NCBI RefSeq assembly: GCF_023278565.1 | Contig: NC_064678.1 | Coordinates: 2,790,001-2,854,000 of the forward strand | Reading direction: 5' to 3' | Source of the DNA: Colletotrichum lupini | Lineage: Eukaryota; Ascomycota; Sordariomycetes; Glomerellales; Glomerellaceae | DNA length: 64,000 nucleotides | In this document: positions 48,280-59,432 of the stretch, piece by piece | Layout: each line of letters starts with the position of its first letter | Numbering within the stretch: the first letter of the stretch is position 1 | Notes under the pieces: generated by a model | Told to the model about the DNA's origin: nothing | The model's input: the letters and a program-made list of their open reading frames with translations, nothing else | The model's database searches: none | Translations under genes and position numbers: made by a program

Positions 48280-49778
48280 TGTGATGCTGTCGAGTGACCG
48301 GGCGCGAGGTGGTTGATGGGGGTCGTGGTCGCGGTCGCCGTGATGGTTCTGGTGATCGTGGATGGGCCGGTGTCAATCAGAAAAACATTTCGAGGATGGA
48401 TGGATTCTGTGGCCTAAGGTATTCTGAATTTGTTAGGGAAAGCGGAGGTCGGAAACGGTGGACGCAAGTGGCAGAGCGGATTTAGGAAATATGTGAGAGT
48501 GACGAAGCATCAATCGATTGGGTCTCGCAAAAAAAAACACAAGGTTGCTGCATCTGCCAAGCACGGACCAGCAGCGCCAGCAGCTCCTGTCTGACCACTA
48601 GCAGTGTGGTGTCAGGCTCCATGACCCCGGTGAGCAGCAGGTCAGGGCAGGTGTGCAGGTGTGCCGGCGTGCCAGCTGAGGCGGCGGAAGGGGCAACGAC
48701 AGCACGGGTGTACCTACCGACGTAGTGAGGTCAGGTCCCTCCACAAGTAAGGTAAGGTACTTGTCGACCGTAGGTAAGGAAAGTGGAGATACCTGCCTCG
48801 TGTCACGCTCAGTACGTACCTGCTTTTTCTCAGGTCCTGTTGGGCAGGCACAGGCAAGCAAGGCAGGTTCGTTGCTTCCAGCACCTCAAAATGGGAAAGG
48901 CTTCCCATTGGCCGACTCCGCGATCGATTTGGAGTCCGCTGAATCGACGCATTGGACGGAACAAAATACCTTAGGACCCTGAAAGTGGAGACTGGGAAAC
49001 CAACTGAAGTCAACAACGTCACTCGGCCCTCGGGAAGGGTCGGCGGGCACATCGATAGAACGATTCTGTTGTGTAAAGGCAGACAGAAATACCCACTAAC
49101 AACTGCCTTTCCTTTGACTGAGTCGTTGATATTTGTGACTTGCACTTGTTTGCTTCCAGATCCTCGGTACACACCTTAGTCTGTAAGGCGACGTACTTCC
49201 AACTACCTTAACGTCCACATAGAGTTGTTGGACGAACTAACTCGACCCCACCATTCGCTTCTATTCACTCATGTTCTGCAACTCATTGCATTCTTGACCC
49301 GGAGCCATCTCCCGAGACACAGTCAACTACGATGATTGGCCGCGAGACCTCATGAGTTTGCATAGCCAATAGCCTTTCATATTCACGAGACTGTCATCTA
49401 TTATTCTGTCCGGGCCTTACTTGTTCTTCCGACCTCGAATCAAGTCTCATACAAGACATTCGCCGTTTTGAGATCCATTATCGAGTAGACCAAAATTGTT
49501 CAGTTTGGGGCGACCCGAGCCCTCGGAGTCCTACACCTTAGCTGGCTTCAAAGTGGAAGTACACGGATATCACCGATCTTTTTCTGCCCTTGGGTGCGGT
49601 TCATCAGCAAGCCCGCCTGGCAGTGCGATTGAACGCCGGGCATAAAGTTGTCTCAGCTGCATTACGGATCGTCAAAACATAGAGCTTGAAGGCGAGTGTA
49701 TTAAAGAGAGGGAAGGCAGGGTCGACGGCCATTGGCTGCAATCTCATATTGTATGACTCTGGACGAGCAACGGCAACC
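48280..49778. promoter_or_regulatory. Divergent promoter region (NUP133 / AFG1-like gene)
   Basis: A 1.5-kb spacer between two divergent start codons. It contains GTAAGGTAAGGTAC-type repeats near 48747-48780 and several AGGTAC hexamers. Frames inside it are short and unconvincing. No specific regulator site is assigned. Confidence 0.45.
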
Positions 49779-51883
49779 ATGATCTCTCACACGCTGAGGA
49801 TGCCAAAGGCAAGACGGATGGCTTACTCTATCCGGCGGTACTCAACAGCCATGGCCATCACCGATCCCCTCGTCAAGTACAGGACGCTGGTCTCAACCAA
49901 TGTCCTATCACCAGATCAAGACCAACACAGACTGGCAATTCACCTACAGAAGCTCTACGGCCGTCTCAAAGACTACGCCCCCGAAGTGGACTATCGCGAG
50001 CGCCTAAAACAAGTTGCCGATATACCAGAAGCCCGCGACCCAGACGAAGCCGCCGCGACGCTGGCTATGCCGAGTCACCCCATTTGGGACAACCCGCTCT
50101 TCAAACACCTCGCCCGCAAGGCCATGCCAGATCCAAAGGAGACGAATCCCATGGCTTTAGTCCACGTCATGACCAGTCTGGAGGGCGCCATCACAATCAA
50201 CTCACCTAGAGGCCTCTTCCTATCCGGTGAGGTGGGTGTGGGAAAGTCAATGTTGATCGATCTCCTAGCACAGGGCCTGCCGACGGAGAGGAAACGTCGG
50301 TGGCACTTCAACACCTTCATGCTATATACCTTTTCGCAGCTGGAAAAGTTCCGCCAGTCCCACGCCGAGCTAGATGGGAACGAAAAGGAGTACGCCATGC
50401 TGTGGCTGGCCAAGAAGCTCGTAGAAGAGTCTCCCATTCTGTTTCTCGATGAGTTTCAGCTGCCTGATCGCGCAGCAAGCAAGATCCTCAGCCACTTGTT
50501 CATCGCTTTTTTCCACCTCGGCGGTGTACTCATCGCTTCATCTAACCGCGTGCCCGAGGAGCTGCAAAAAGCCATTGGCATCGAGTACACTGTCCCTCCT
50601 TCTGACGGGTTCCTCAAAAGTCTTTTTCTTGGCGGAGCTCGCTCTCGGGGAACTCGTCATAGTCAGAACGACTTTGCCGCCTTTCTCGAAGTGCTAAAGG
50701 CTCGCTGTGACTTCTGGCACATGGATGGAGCCACGGACTGGAGACGCCGGGAGACCGAAGTGAAAGCCGCTGTTAATGCCATATCCATCGAGGGAACGGG
50801 ACTTGCGGTGGAACCTGCAGATCCCCGAGAGGGTAAGTTAACAGTCACTGATTGAAGTATACGGTGCTAACGAGTCTAGAATCACCCAAAGAAACAACCA
50901 AGCCAGCAAAGTACTTTTTGACTCCCGAGACCTCGGAATGGTCATCAGAGCTATCATATCTCCTCTCCCAATCCTGGAGCCCGGCAACCCTCACAGTCTA
51001 TGGCCGCACAATCCCCGTCCCGCGTCAACGAGACGGCGTAGCCTACTGGGACTTTGACGCTCTCGTCGCAACCTTTGGCCCCGCCGACTACGTGACAATG
51101 GCATCGACCTACCACACCTTCATCATCGACAACGTACCCACCATGACCACGCTCCACAAGAACGAGGCTAGACGCTTCATCACCCTCCTCGACGCCCTTT
51201 ACGAAGCGCGCTGCAAGCTCTTCGTCCGCGCCCAGACCGGCCCCGACGACCTCTTCTTCCCCGACATCCGCGCCGCCCAAGCAGAAATGGCTGCCGCCGC
51301 AGAGGCGGCAGCGGCAGCGGCGGTATCCGGGGAGGAAGTCGTCTCATCGGACGCAATCTACTCCGAGACCATTGCCGAAGTCTACCAAGACTCCGCGGCT
51401 CCCTTCCGCCCCAACATCTCTTACTACGACACCGAGGCTCCGACGTCGAAGTACGATCCGGACCAGGACTCGGATTTTGGCCGCGCCGGCAACGTCAGCA
51501 GCAGCAACACCACGAGCCCCAACTTTAGCAACACGGCCGGCTTCATCGGCGAGGACGAGCGCTTCGCGTACCGTCGCGCCGCGAGCCGGCTATGGGAGCT
51601 CTGCAGCGCCGCGTGGCACGCCAGGGGCAGCAGCGGCGGTGACCCCTCGGAGTGGTGGACGCCCGTCCCGCGCACCGCGCGGCACTGGGAGGACTCGGCG
51701 CCGTCCAAGCCTAAGCGGGATGAACCGTTGCTGCCGCGGAAGCAGAGCGATGCCGTCATGGGCCCGGCGAGGCCTGTCGACGAGCCGTTTGGAACAGATA
51801 AGCTCGTCATTGAGAGGTGGACTGCTCTGGAGGAGGCTGAGCGTCGGCGGGAAAAGTCAGCTTCGTCTTCGTCTTCATCCTAG
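49779..51883 (+). CDS. afg1: AFG1-like mitochondrial AAA-type ATPase (LACE1/AFG1L family)
   Basis: Exons are 49779-50832 and 50880-51883 with a 47-nt intron, giving 685 residues. The open frame extends upstream to 49686, but only through a TTG; the first ATG is 49779 in a CAACCATGA context. The N-terminus (MISHTLRMPKARRMAYSIRR) is basic and amphipathic, as expected of a mitochondrial presequence. Walker A is GEVGVGKS near 150-157. Walker B is ILFLDEFQLPD near 218-228, followed by sensor-like IASSNRVPEEL. The AFG1 family signature after this (SLFLGG, then CDFWHMDGATDWRR) is present. The C-terminal third carries YFLTPETSEW, VYGRTIPVPR and the YHTFIIDNVP block. Two Ala/Glu- and Ser/Asn/Asp-rich insertions lie near 475-570. 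Family members help degrade or assemble respiratory-chain subunits in mitochondria. Confidence 0.93.
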
Positions 51884-52374
51884 GACAGCGTGCGTCACTA
51901 GAGTTTGATTTTCGGTTGCTTTTTTTGTATACGAGGAGTGGAGGGCATTTGAAGTACGAGGAGCATGAGGGAGGCAGGTTCCGTTGGATGATCCTGCTCT
52001 ATCCTTTCTCTCTTCGTGTCCCCTCCTCATCTTCTTGGTTTTGAGAATTATCGCATTTGAGAGTACCATCTCACGGAGCATAGCATAGCATTCTGGCGGT
52101 GCTGGACTTAGCATACGTCGCTCAGACGACGTCGAGACCTTTGAGTCTTCATGATGGATAGATATCTTACATTACCGGTACCACCCGGCACTCACGTTAG
52201 AAGAAAAGAAAACCCATACTCGACATCACACCCTCGGAACCGATGCATCTATCTTCTATGATCAAACGCCCCCAAACTCCAAGGAACCCAAGAAAGAAGG
52301 CGACGAACCACTCTTCACCCCCCTTTTCAACTTCAGATCCACACCGCCGCTCCTCTCACTCCAAAATCCCCTCT
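51884..52374. other. Convergent 3' intergenic spacer
   Basis: This 491-bp spacer lies between the stop codons of the AFG1-like and Tca17 genes. No coding or RNA feature is seen. It must hold both 3' untranslated regions. Confidence 0.5.
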
Positions 52375-53189
52375 TCAAAGATTCGTCACACCAGGCGTCC
52401 ACCCCTCCCCAATCCTCCTCACCTCCCCCTCAAACTTGCGACTCTTAATCACCCGCCCCCCACGCCCGCTCACAGGCGAATGCTCATCAGGCTCGTAAAA
52501 CGGATTCTGCAACAGCCGCACATACGCGCTCTGCACAGCCCGAAACACGACCCGCAACTCCTGCTCCCGCAACCCGACCGCGCCGCGGCCCCCCTTGCCG
52601 GCAGCGGCAGTCTTCGCGCCGCCGGCACCGGCACCCGGCGTCCCGCCAGCGACCCTCCGCCCGCGCATGTCGACGACGACGACGATCTTGACGCCCGTGT
52701 TGGTCTCCCACCCGTACGCGGCCAGCCGCTCGTCCACGGCGTGGAGGAGGCCCACCTCGCCGGACAGACCCGTCCCCGTGGACCCTGGCGCCGCGGCGGC
52801 CGCGGCACCGCCGCCGGAGGGATTGTTGCTGCCGTGGCGGAGCTCGAAGATGTCCAGGGTCGAGGAGAGGAGGAGGGAGAATTGTAGAGGGGTGCGGATC
52901 GGCGCGAAAGTGTTTGTCGAGGGGTTGTGTGAGGGGAAGATTTGGATGTGGAGGGGGTTGTTCTGGAGTTTGGAATTGCTGCGTTAGCCTCGTGTCTTTT
53001 TGATCTGGTGTTGAGGTGCTGAGATCATGCGTTTTCTGATCGTATGGAGATTGGAAGAGGGTGAATGGGACCACGAGCGTGGACAAAGGTTCGTGGTGGT
53101 CTGCGCCAGGAAGGGGGGAAGTGAGGAGGAGGACGTACGTTGCGGCCGATGATGCCTATGCATGCTATGGAAGGGATGGCGGTCGCCAT
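52375..53189 (-). CDS. tca17: TRAPP complex subunit Tca17 / TRAPPC2L (sedlin-like)
   Basis: Two exons read leftward: 53189-53139 and 52962-52375 with a 176-nt intron, giving 212 residues. The beginning MATAIPSIACIGIIGRN joins in frame to NNPLHIQIFP, which is the first beta-hairpin of a longin-type sedlin fold. Next comes FSLLLSSTLDIFELR, then LLHAVDERLAAYGWETNTGVKI, matching the helix and strand order of TRAPPC2L. The C-terminal helix VVFRAVQSAYVRLLQNPFYE is the family hallmark (L-x-NPFY). Two Gly/Ala-rich insertions (near 63-80 and 114-134) make it longer than the ~140-residue animal proteins. A Gly/Arg-rich insertion also lies between NPFY and the final helix. Tca17 is a tether subunit of TRAPP II/III in Golgi and endosomal traffic. 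Confidence 0.87.
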
Positions 53190-53783
53190 TGTGCGCGGCC
53201 TTGACTTGTGTTGCCTTTCGGTCGCCTGAGGTTTCAAGTTTTATCTTTCGATAAGGCACTGCGCCGAGGCGTGGAATGCGATCGTGGTGTTGCTGGTCGG
53301 TCAAAAGTTGAGTGTGGGCGGTTTGGTGATGTGGTTTGGAGGACGGAGAGCTGGGGTAAGGTACAGGATGCCGGTTCTAGGAAATAGCTGGTGTGGACGG
53401 GAGCTTAATTGCTTTTTTTGGGGGCGCCTCCTTGCTGCCCCGCATTGGCATCAGCAACAAGCTCCTAGTTTCCTGGCATGTCAACTTTCACAAAAGTAGT
53501 GATTTACATGTCGTCAAGGCAATACAGATGAATCTCCAAAGATGACCAGAATGGATCATGGTGTTTCCCCCTTCGTAGAGAAATAGTATTACACCTCAAC
53601 TAAACCAAATCATTACTCCAATGTTCATAACGAAGGCGTAGAAGCCCGGCCTCCTTCTCATGAGCTAACACGCCCATCGAGAAAAGTTGATAATACCAAA
53701 GGAAAGCGCCGTTGGAATAACCTCCCCCCGAATTTTTGCACCAAGAAGCAGACAGAGGGCTGTCACCGCCAAATAACCCTCAT
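53190..53783. other. Intergenic region upstream of tca17
   Basis: The 594 bp hold the Tca17 promoter and the 3' end of the transacylase gene; both genes are on the minus strand. No open frame of interest, repeat or RNA gene is seen. Confidence 0.5.
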
Positions 53784-55164
53784 TCATTCAATCTCCTCAT
53801 CAGACAACCCTTCCGTCTCCTCCAACCCCCTCAACATCTCCTCGATTTCACTCGGGTCCGTAATCGCCCACACGCCGCCGCCCTTGACCGAGTCCTTGCC
53901 CCTCATCCCGACCTCCTTGCCGACGAGATTCCGCCCAACCTTGCCCGGCCCGATGCCGATCCACCTCCTCACCTTCTCCTCCTGGTCAAGGTACTTGATG
54001 CTGTCCCACCACCGCACCGTCTCCAGACACTGCCGCGCCAGCAGGTCCTTGACGTCCTCCCTGCTCTCAAACGGCCGCGCGCTCACGTTGCTGATGCACG
54101 GCAGCCGGCCGGGGAAGGTGATAATGTCCTCCGCCTCGCGGCCCCGCACCCGGCTCTTTTTCGCCAATATCTTCTGCATCACCCCGACCGCGGGCTTCAT
54201 CAGCGGGCTGTGAAAGGGGCTATCGCTATTCAACCGCACCGCGCGGGGGTCGTGGCCCAGGAACTGCCTCACGTGCGTCGACAGCGTCTTGATCCGCTCG
54301 ATATTCCCGCTCAGCACAATCTGGTTCTTGCTGTTCACGTTGGCGATGAGCACCTGCTCGATAGGCGGCACGTCCTCGGAGCTCTCCCCTTTCGACCCGG
54401 CGCTCGAGTGGCCTACAAAGTCGTGTATCGCAGCAATCAGCGGGCCCAGGTACTCGGGCTCCGTGACGATGGCCACCATGCCGTACTCGCCGCCGTACTC
54501 CTCGACGGCGCGCCGCGTCGCCTCCGCCATGGCCTCGGCCCGCTTCCGGACGAGATACAGGCTGTCCTCGAACTCGAGGTAGCCGCCCGCAACGAGGGCG
54601 GCGAACTCGCCCAGCGAGTGGCCGAGCGTCACGTCGACGCGCCGCGCGACGTCAAAGTCGAACTCGCGCTCGAGGATGCGCAGGATCAGGATCGAGGTCG
54701 CCATGATGGCCGGCTGCGCGTTGGGCGTTTTGGTCAGCAGCTTGCTGGGCCCGTCGGCGATGACGTCGGAGAGCTTGAAGCCCATGTAGTGGTCGATCTC
54801 CTCGATGATGGGTTTCGCGGTTCGGGGGAAGGCTTCGAGCCATGGTGTTATCATGCCGACTTTTTGTACTCCTTGGCCTGCGATAGTCACATGTACTTGT
54901 CAGCTCCTCGAAATGCTTCCCTCTCATTGCCTTCATATTTCCCCCCTCTAAGCACATGGGACTCTTCATCGCAACGCACGCACCTGGAAAGAAGAGCGCC
55001 GTCCGCGGCCTCTTCCCCTGTGATGTAGACACATGCCGCCTACTTGATTCGAACGCTACACTGCCCGTCGCGGCGCGCCTGCGACCGAGGCAGCCGGGCC
55101 CATCGGCCCATACGGCGGCGGCGCCTCGGCGGAGAGAGTGGTGAACTCCGGGAGCTGTAGTCAT
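53784..55164 (-). CDS. mct1: Mitochondrial malonyl-CoA:acyl carrier protein transacylase
   Basis: Two exons read leftward: 55164-54984 and 54877-53784 with a 106-nt intron, giving 424 residues. Residues 1-53 are Arg-rich and acid-poor (SSRRHVSTSQGKRPR), a mitochondrial targeting signal. The enzyme starts ALFFPGQGVQKVGM, where the splice rebuilds the invariant PGQG. The nucleophile elbow is GHSLGEF (Ser148), and the catalytic His is in SDSPFHSPLM (His283). The remaining FabD motifs follow (the NSKNQIVLSGN region and ISNVSARPF). The enzyme moves the malonyl group from CoA to mitochondrial ACP in type II fatty acid synthesis, which supplies octanoate for lipoate. It differs from cytosolic FAS, where this activity is a domain. 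The first in-frame ATG was chosen; the frame runs on upstream without another ATG. Confidence 0.94.
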
Positions 55165-56156
55165 GGCCCGTTGGGAAAACAAGACAAAGGCGCCAGCCAA
55201 TTGTGAGCTGGGGCAGCTTAGATGATCGCAACCATGGACTAATGATTTAATCACTTTGGTGTGTGTTTGTATCTCTGTAGGTGTTTAAACGGAGTACCGT
55301 AGCGTAAGAGAAAGTGACAAAGACTCAACGCCACGAAAGAGCTTCTAGAAACAAGTATAGAAGAGAATTAAAAACTAGAGGTGTCAACGAGGGAGGAGGT
55401 CCGCGGGTTTTTGCGACCGAGTTGGAAGATAATGTGTCACACGCAAGCACAGCCCACGCGCGGCGGCTGTGGGTAGTCTTAGTCTTGGTCTTGGGGTTTG
55501 GGGGAAACGGAGAGCAGATAGTCGAGACAGGAACGTGGTGCGCGGGTGAGATACGAATTACTGAGACGGAGTGAGCCCATGACGCCAGTTGGAATGGCGG
55601 TTGGTCCTAGGTAGTGGCCGCCACTAACCGAATGTCCCGAGGCCGAGGATTGAATGGGAGCTGGAGGAAGAAAAACACTGGAGTAAAGGTACCTACCCCG
55701 CGATTGGCAGCCTGGGCAGCTCTTTTACAGGCGCGTTACCAGTTCCGCTGCGCCAGGAGCGGGGCTGCTTTTGCTGGATCTCCCCCAGGGGGTCCAGGGG
55801 TCAATTGCCGCCGACTCACCCCGATGCTGTACTCTGATCTCACGCTGAAAATTGAGTCACCGCCTCGGCTTATAGCCGTCACAACAAACAAGGCCACGAT
55901 TCTGAGGCACCTGTATCAAAAAAAGAAAACGGCTTCTTGGGCGGTTCAAAGTCGTCTCTTGGCTTGCTTTGATGGGCACCGCCTGGTAATCTCAGACCGC
56001 AACGAATTGGCATCACTAGTCTGCCACTAGACGGAGTGGAAACCGAGGCCCTCCAAAGCATGTGAATCATACTTTGCTTCAAGCACTATCCAAGAATAAA
56101 AATAGCTAAAATAATTCTCATTAGTTTATATTTGCTATCATGTTTCGCGTTTCCGT
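55165..56156. other. Intergenic region upstream of mct1
   Basis: A 1-kb stretch between two minus-strand genes. It should carry the mct1 promoter and the AP-3 mu 3' end. A frame at 55614-56030 starts only at GTG, lacks a domain and is not called. The motif ACGGAGTAC occurs at 55289. Confidence 0.5.
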
Positions 56157-57921
56157 CTAACACCGCGTCTCTACACCGCCCTTGCTGACCGTCAAATACT
56201 TGACGCCCTTGTACGGCTTCACGTTCTCACCGAGACCTTTGCTCTTGCGCGGGTCAATCATGATGCTCTCCACCTTGAGCCCGCTCGGCAGCCACCCCTT
56301 GACCGAGAAGCTCACCGACGCCGAGCTCGGCATCAGCATCTTATTCTGCGCCACCTTCTTCGCGTCCTTTTCGTCGTCTCCGCCGTCGGCCGTCTTCTTC
56401 GCCTGGGTGGGGCTGCTGCTCTGGTACGGCTGCTCGTCGTAGCCGTACGCCTTGCCGAACCCGAACCCGTTAGGGTCGAGCTCGTCCTCGTCCTCGTCCG
56501 GCAGCTGGCCCACTACGGTACACCTAAGACCAAAGTAGGACGTGCCAGAGGATATCTCCTTGGTGGGGACGTGCCACTCAAGGACCCTCTCGCTGGGGTT
56601 GAAGGTCGCGTCTCCCTTGCTGGGCCGCAGCTCCGACAGATTTCTAACCTCTGCCGGCAACGGCACCGTGACGGTCAGATCCTCCATCAGAGGCGATGAG
56701 GGAGTTCCCGGGTGGGGGCCGCCGAAGCCTCGACCTGCTCCTCCACCACCGCCGCCACCTCTTCCGTACTGACTTGACGATGAGGGGCCACCGGCTCCCA
56801 GCACCTTGTTGACGTGTAACCGCACTTCAAAGTCGGAGCCCGTAAGGCCCAGCCCGGTCTTCATCTCAATGTTGATAGGGAGCTTGAGATTGTTGGCACT
56901 TAAACTGCCGCTCTTGCCGTTCGTGAATGGTAGCAAGTCGACCTCGTAGCTGGCCAAGATGAATCGGCCGTCTGGTGGTACAAAGCTGAGTTCGCCGGGT
57001 CGTTCCTTCCACCGCGACAGACGGACACAGGGGTGAAATACTGGGAGGTCCATGAAGCCAGCCAGGTTGTGTTTCCCAGAGGGGCTCGTTAATGTCATGA
57101 CAATGTCGGGCATGCCAGACACCTTACACGTGAAGGCTATCGTTCCGTTGGCGAATGCTGCCAGCGGCCGCCCTGAGGGTGCGAGAGTCACAGTCAGGGT
57201 CTCGACGATGTCGGCGTACATCTCGTTGGACGTATGCCTCACGTTAGCCCTGCGCCAGGGTAATGCCGGCGTATTTTGGGCAATCAAGGACGGCGTACTC
57301 GGGTTGGCGAAGCCCGTGCCAAAGTTGCTAGGTTTCCTACGTGAACTCCGTCAGACCGATTTTCCTTTCATATGCGTTCGAAGTGTCTCCCTTACCCAGG
57401 CAAGGTGATGCTGCCAAGCAGCTTGCCCACCCATCCCTCAACCTCGACCAAATCCCTGAGCGCGTTGGGTTCCGTCGTGTTGATCGTCCCCGCGTCGCAC
57501 ATCTCGTTGAGCAGCTGCGCGACGACATCATAATTGCTCTCAATCTTGTGCGCTAGCAAGGGCGCGCCTAGGAACTCCTCAAAGACGTCGACGATGCGGT
57601 GGATGAACTCGAGGACGAGCAGGGGCTCGATCTCGGAGGACGAGGTGGCCAGGAACAGCAGGTTGGCGTGCTTGAGGCTGAAGACGAGTGTCGGCGGGTT
57701 CGTGTTGGCGAGGTAGACGAGGTTCGGGCGCGGGGCCGGGTGCTCTAGGTAGAGGGGCAGGAGGTGCTGCGCCGACAGCGGGCGGGAGGTGTACGTGTGC
57801 GACAGGATGGCATGGCTGTCGAGGGTAGAGTATGTTAGCTCTGGCGGGTCTGGATGATGGGTATGCTGTAGACTGACTTGTGCTCATCGTAGATGTGCAG
57901 CGCCTCAATAACGCCGTTCAT
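56157..57921 (-). CDS. apm3: AP-3 adaptor complex mu subunit
   Basis: Three exons read leftward: 57921-57878, 57815-57396 and 57327-56157, with introns of 62 and 68 nt, giving 544 residues. Residues 1-155 form the longin-like N-terminal domain (MNGVIEALHIYDEHN, then HAILSHTYTSRPLSAQHLLP, then LLNEMCDAGTINTTEPNALR). The splices restore this order. A mu-homology domain follows from about 165, with PALPWRRANVRHTSNEMYAD as the classic mu entry and then ETLTVTLAPSGRP. Strands for cargo recognition include FHPCVRLSRWKERPGELSFVPPDG-type sequence. A Gly-rich insertion (QYGRGGGGGGGAGRGFGGPH) lies near residues 325-344, and a second charged insertion precedes the final strands ending KYLTVSKGGVETRC. 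AP-3 sorts cargo from Golgi or endosomes to the vacuole. Confidence 0.94.
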
Positions 57922-58296
57922 CGTTCAGGTCGGCATCGGAGGCTGCGCCGTGGTCGTCGGAGGTGGTGGGGGGTGGGAGGTTGTTTGCTTGCTGTCAGTG
58001 TGTCTGGCTGCCGCTGGAGCTCCCACGTCCGGGAACCACACTCAGACCGGCCCCGCGTACCTTGGCGGCGCCGCACATGCTCGATGATGGAATTAAATGG
58101 TAGTGCAAGGGAACAGCCCAATACAGCCAATCAGCAGCGAGATATACCCTTGTCGCTGCACCAAGCTCCCCAGGCCTCTATGGTCCATCACTGCCATTGT
58201 CAGGAGCTTCCCGTCGTTCGTCGCAAAAAGCATTCGGTAGCCAAATCTTGAAGACCGCTCAGAACCAAGCCGCTCACCCCACACGCCTTCGCCGCC
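57922..58296. promoter_or_regulatory. Divergent promoter region (AP-3 mu / DMAC1-like gene)
   Basis: The start codons are 375 bp apart on opposite strands. A GT-rich run (GGAGGTGGTGGGGGGTGGG) sits near 57960-57978. Nothing else is assigned. Confidence 0.5.
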
Positions 58297-58673
58297 ATGA
58301 TCGGAGAAGGAGACAAAATGCCCACCGTGGGCACCCTAGACAAGCCTGAAAACCTCGACCAGCTCCTGCGCGAGGACCGCGGCGACGATTGCACATCGTG
58401 CAGGGTCATTGGTAAGCCACCACTATTCTCCCAGGCTTGTGGTGCTCGGCAGCAGTAGGGGAGCCATGCTAATGCGGCATCTTCCGAATAGGAGGCGGCG
58501 CATTTCTCGGCCTTGCGGCATACAACTACCTCTCCGGCATAGGCCACGTCGAACGGCAACGCGCCGAGATTCTCAAGTCGGGATCTAGGTTCGGCATGGG
58601 AAGCCGCAAGCTGGGCGTCGCTAGTATCTCCATTGGCCTGGCGTACCTTGGCCTGTGGAGGCTGTTCAAATAG
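58297..58673 (+). CDS. DMAC1-like small mitochondrial membrane protein (DUF4536)
   Basis: Exons are 58297-58411 and 58492-58673 with an 80-nt intron, giving 98 residues. A soluble N-terminus carries CTSCRVIG (Cys-x-x-Cys). The splice joins it to GGGAFLGLAAYNYLSGIGH, the first membrane segment. A basic loop follows, then the second membrane segment VASISIGLAYLGLWRLF, at the very end. The CxxCR plus two-helix layout and length match the fungal 'distal membrane-arm assembly complex protein 1-like' domain. In animals DMAC1/TMEM261 helps assemble the distal membrane arm of complex I. The fungal function is inferred by homology only. The gene is too small and split to be found by ORF length, but the frame, donor (GTAAGC), branch (GCTAAT) and acceptor agree. 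Confidence 0.82.
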
Positions 58674-59432
58674 ACGACGGACGAATGAAAGAGACGAAGA
58701 GAGGAATTGGGATAATGAGCAAAAATCGCAACTCAAACAGTCAGGCCAGGCGCGTCCGCGGGAGATGGCCTCAAGGACATGAGAGAGCCGAAGCTACCAG
58801 CAGGCGAAGCTTGGCGCCACTCTGTTGACGGCCTCGCACGAGCGGATGTCAGGCGCCTACGATAAAGAATCGTAGCGGCAACCCGTGATAGAAGGCCATG
58901 GTCAAGATATCTCAGCCACTTTGGCCCTACAGCTGGCACGAAACTGATTGCTTGACGGCGGACTGACGATCTTTGGGCGGATGCTGTGAGAGATAACTCT
59001 AGCAGATACATGCTGCAAATACTGTTGTAATACTGTACAATACTGTCATGTAATCAAAAGCGACAATTTTAATGAATCTTACAAAAGGCACACTATTGTA
59101 TGCAATTAGACATATAATGTACCAATTACCAGTAAAGTTTACAGCCGTTGTGGTGCTGTCAAAAGAAAAAATGTAAGGTGCAGGCAAGCATCGCCCGCCG
59201 ATTGAAGGCTCCAAACTGCCCCTCCAAAGCTTCACCAAAAATTCTTTGCAAGCAACAATCTCAACCACATCCACATCCACTAAACAGCAACCACCACAAA
59301 TCCCCCTGTGCAATCGACGCAACAAACCCTCTCAAATCATACTCTTAAGCAAGCCGAATCATACGACACCGAAAATCCGACTGTTTCCTCAGCGCCCCAA
59401 CGGCCTTCCCGCCGTAAAACCATAAATTCACC
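58674..59432. other. Intergenic region upstream of rrp4
   Basis: A 759-bp stretch between two plus-strand genes, A/T-rich around 59000-59170. It holds the DMAC1-like 3' end and the rrp4 promoter and leader. No RNA gene is recognised. Confidence 0.5.

Noticed and set aside
49686..49778. N-terminal extension of the AFG1-like protein
   Set aside because: The frame is open but starts with TTG; the first ATG at 49779 has good context and gives a sensible mitochondrial presequence.
53736..55028. 430-codon plus-strand frame over mct1
   Set aside because: Antisense shadow; the minus strand encodes a complete transacylase with active-site motifs.
55614..56030. 138-codon open frame upstream of mct1
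   Set aside because: It begins only at GTG, has no domain, and lies in the promoter/3' region between two minus-strand genes.
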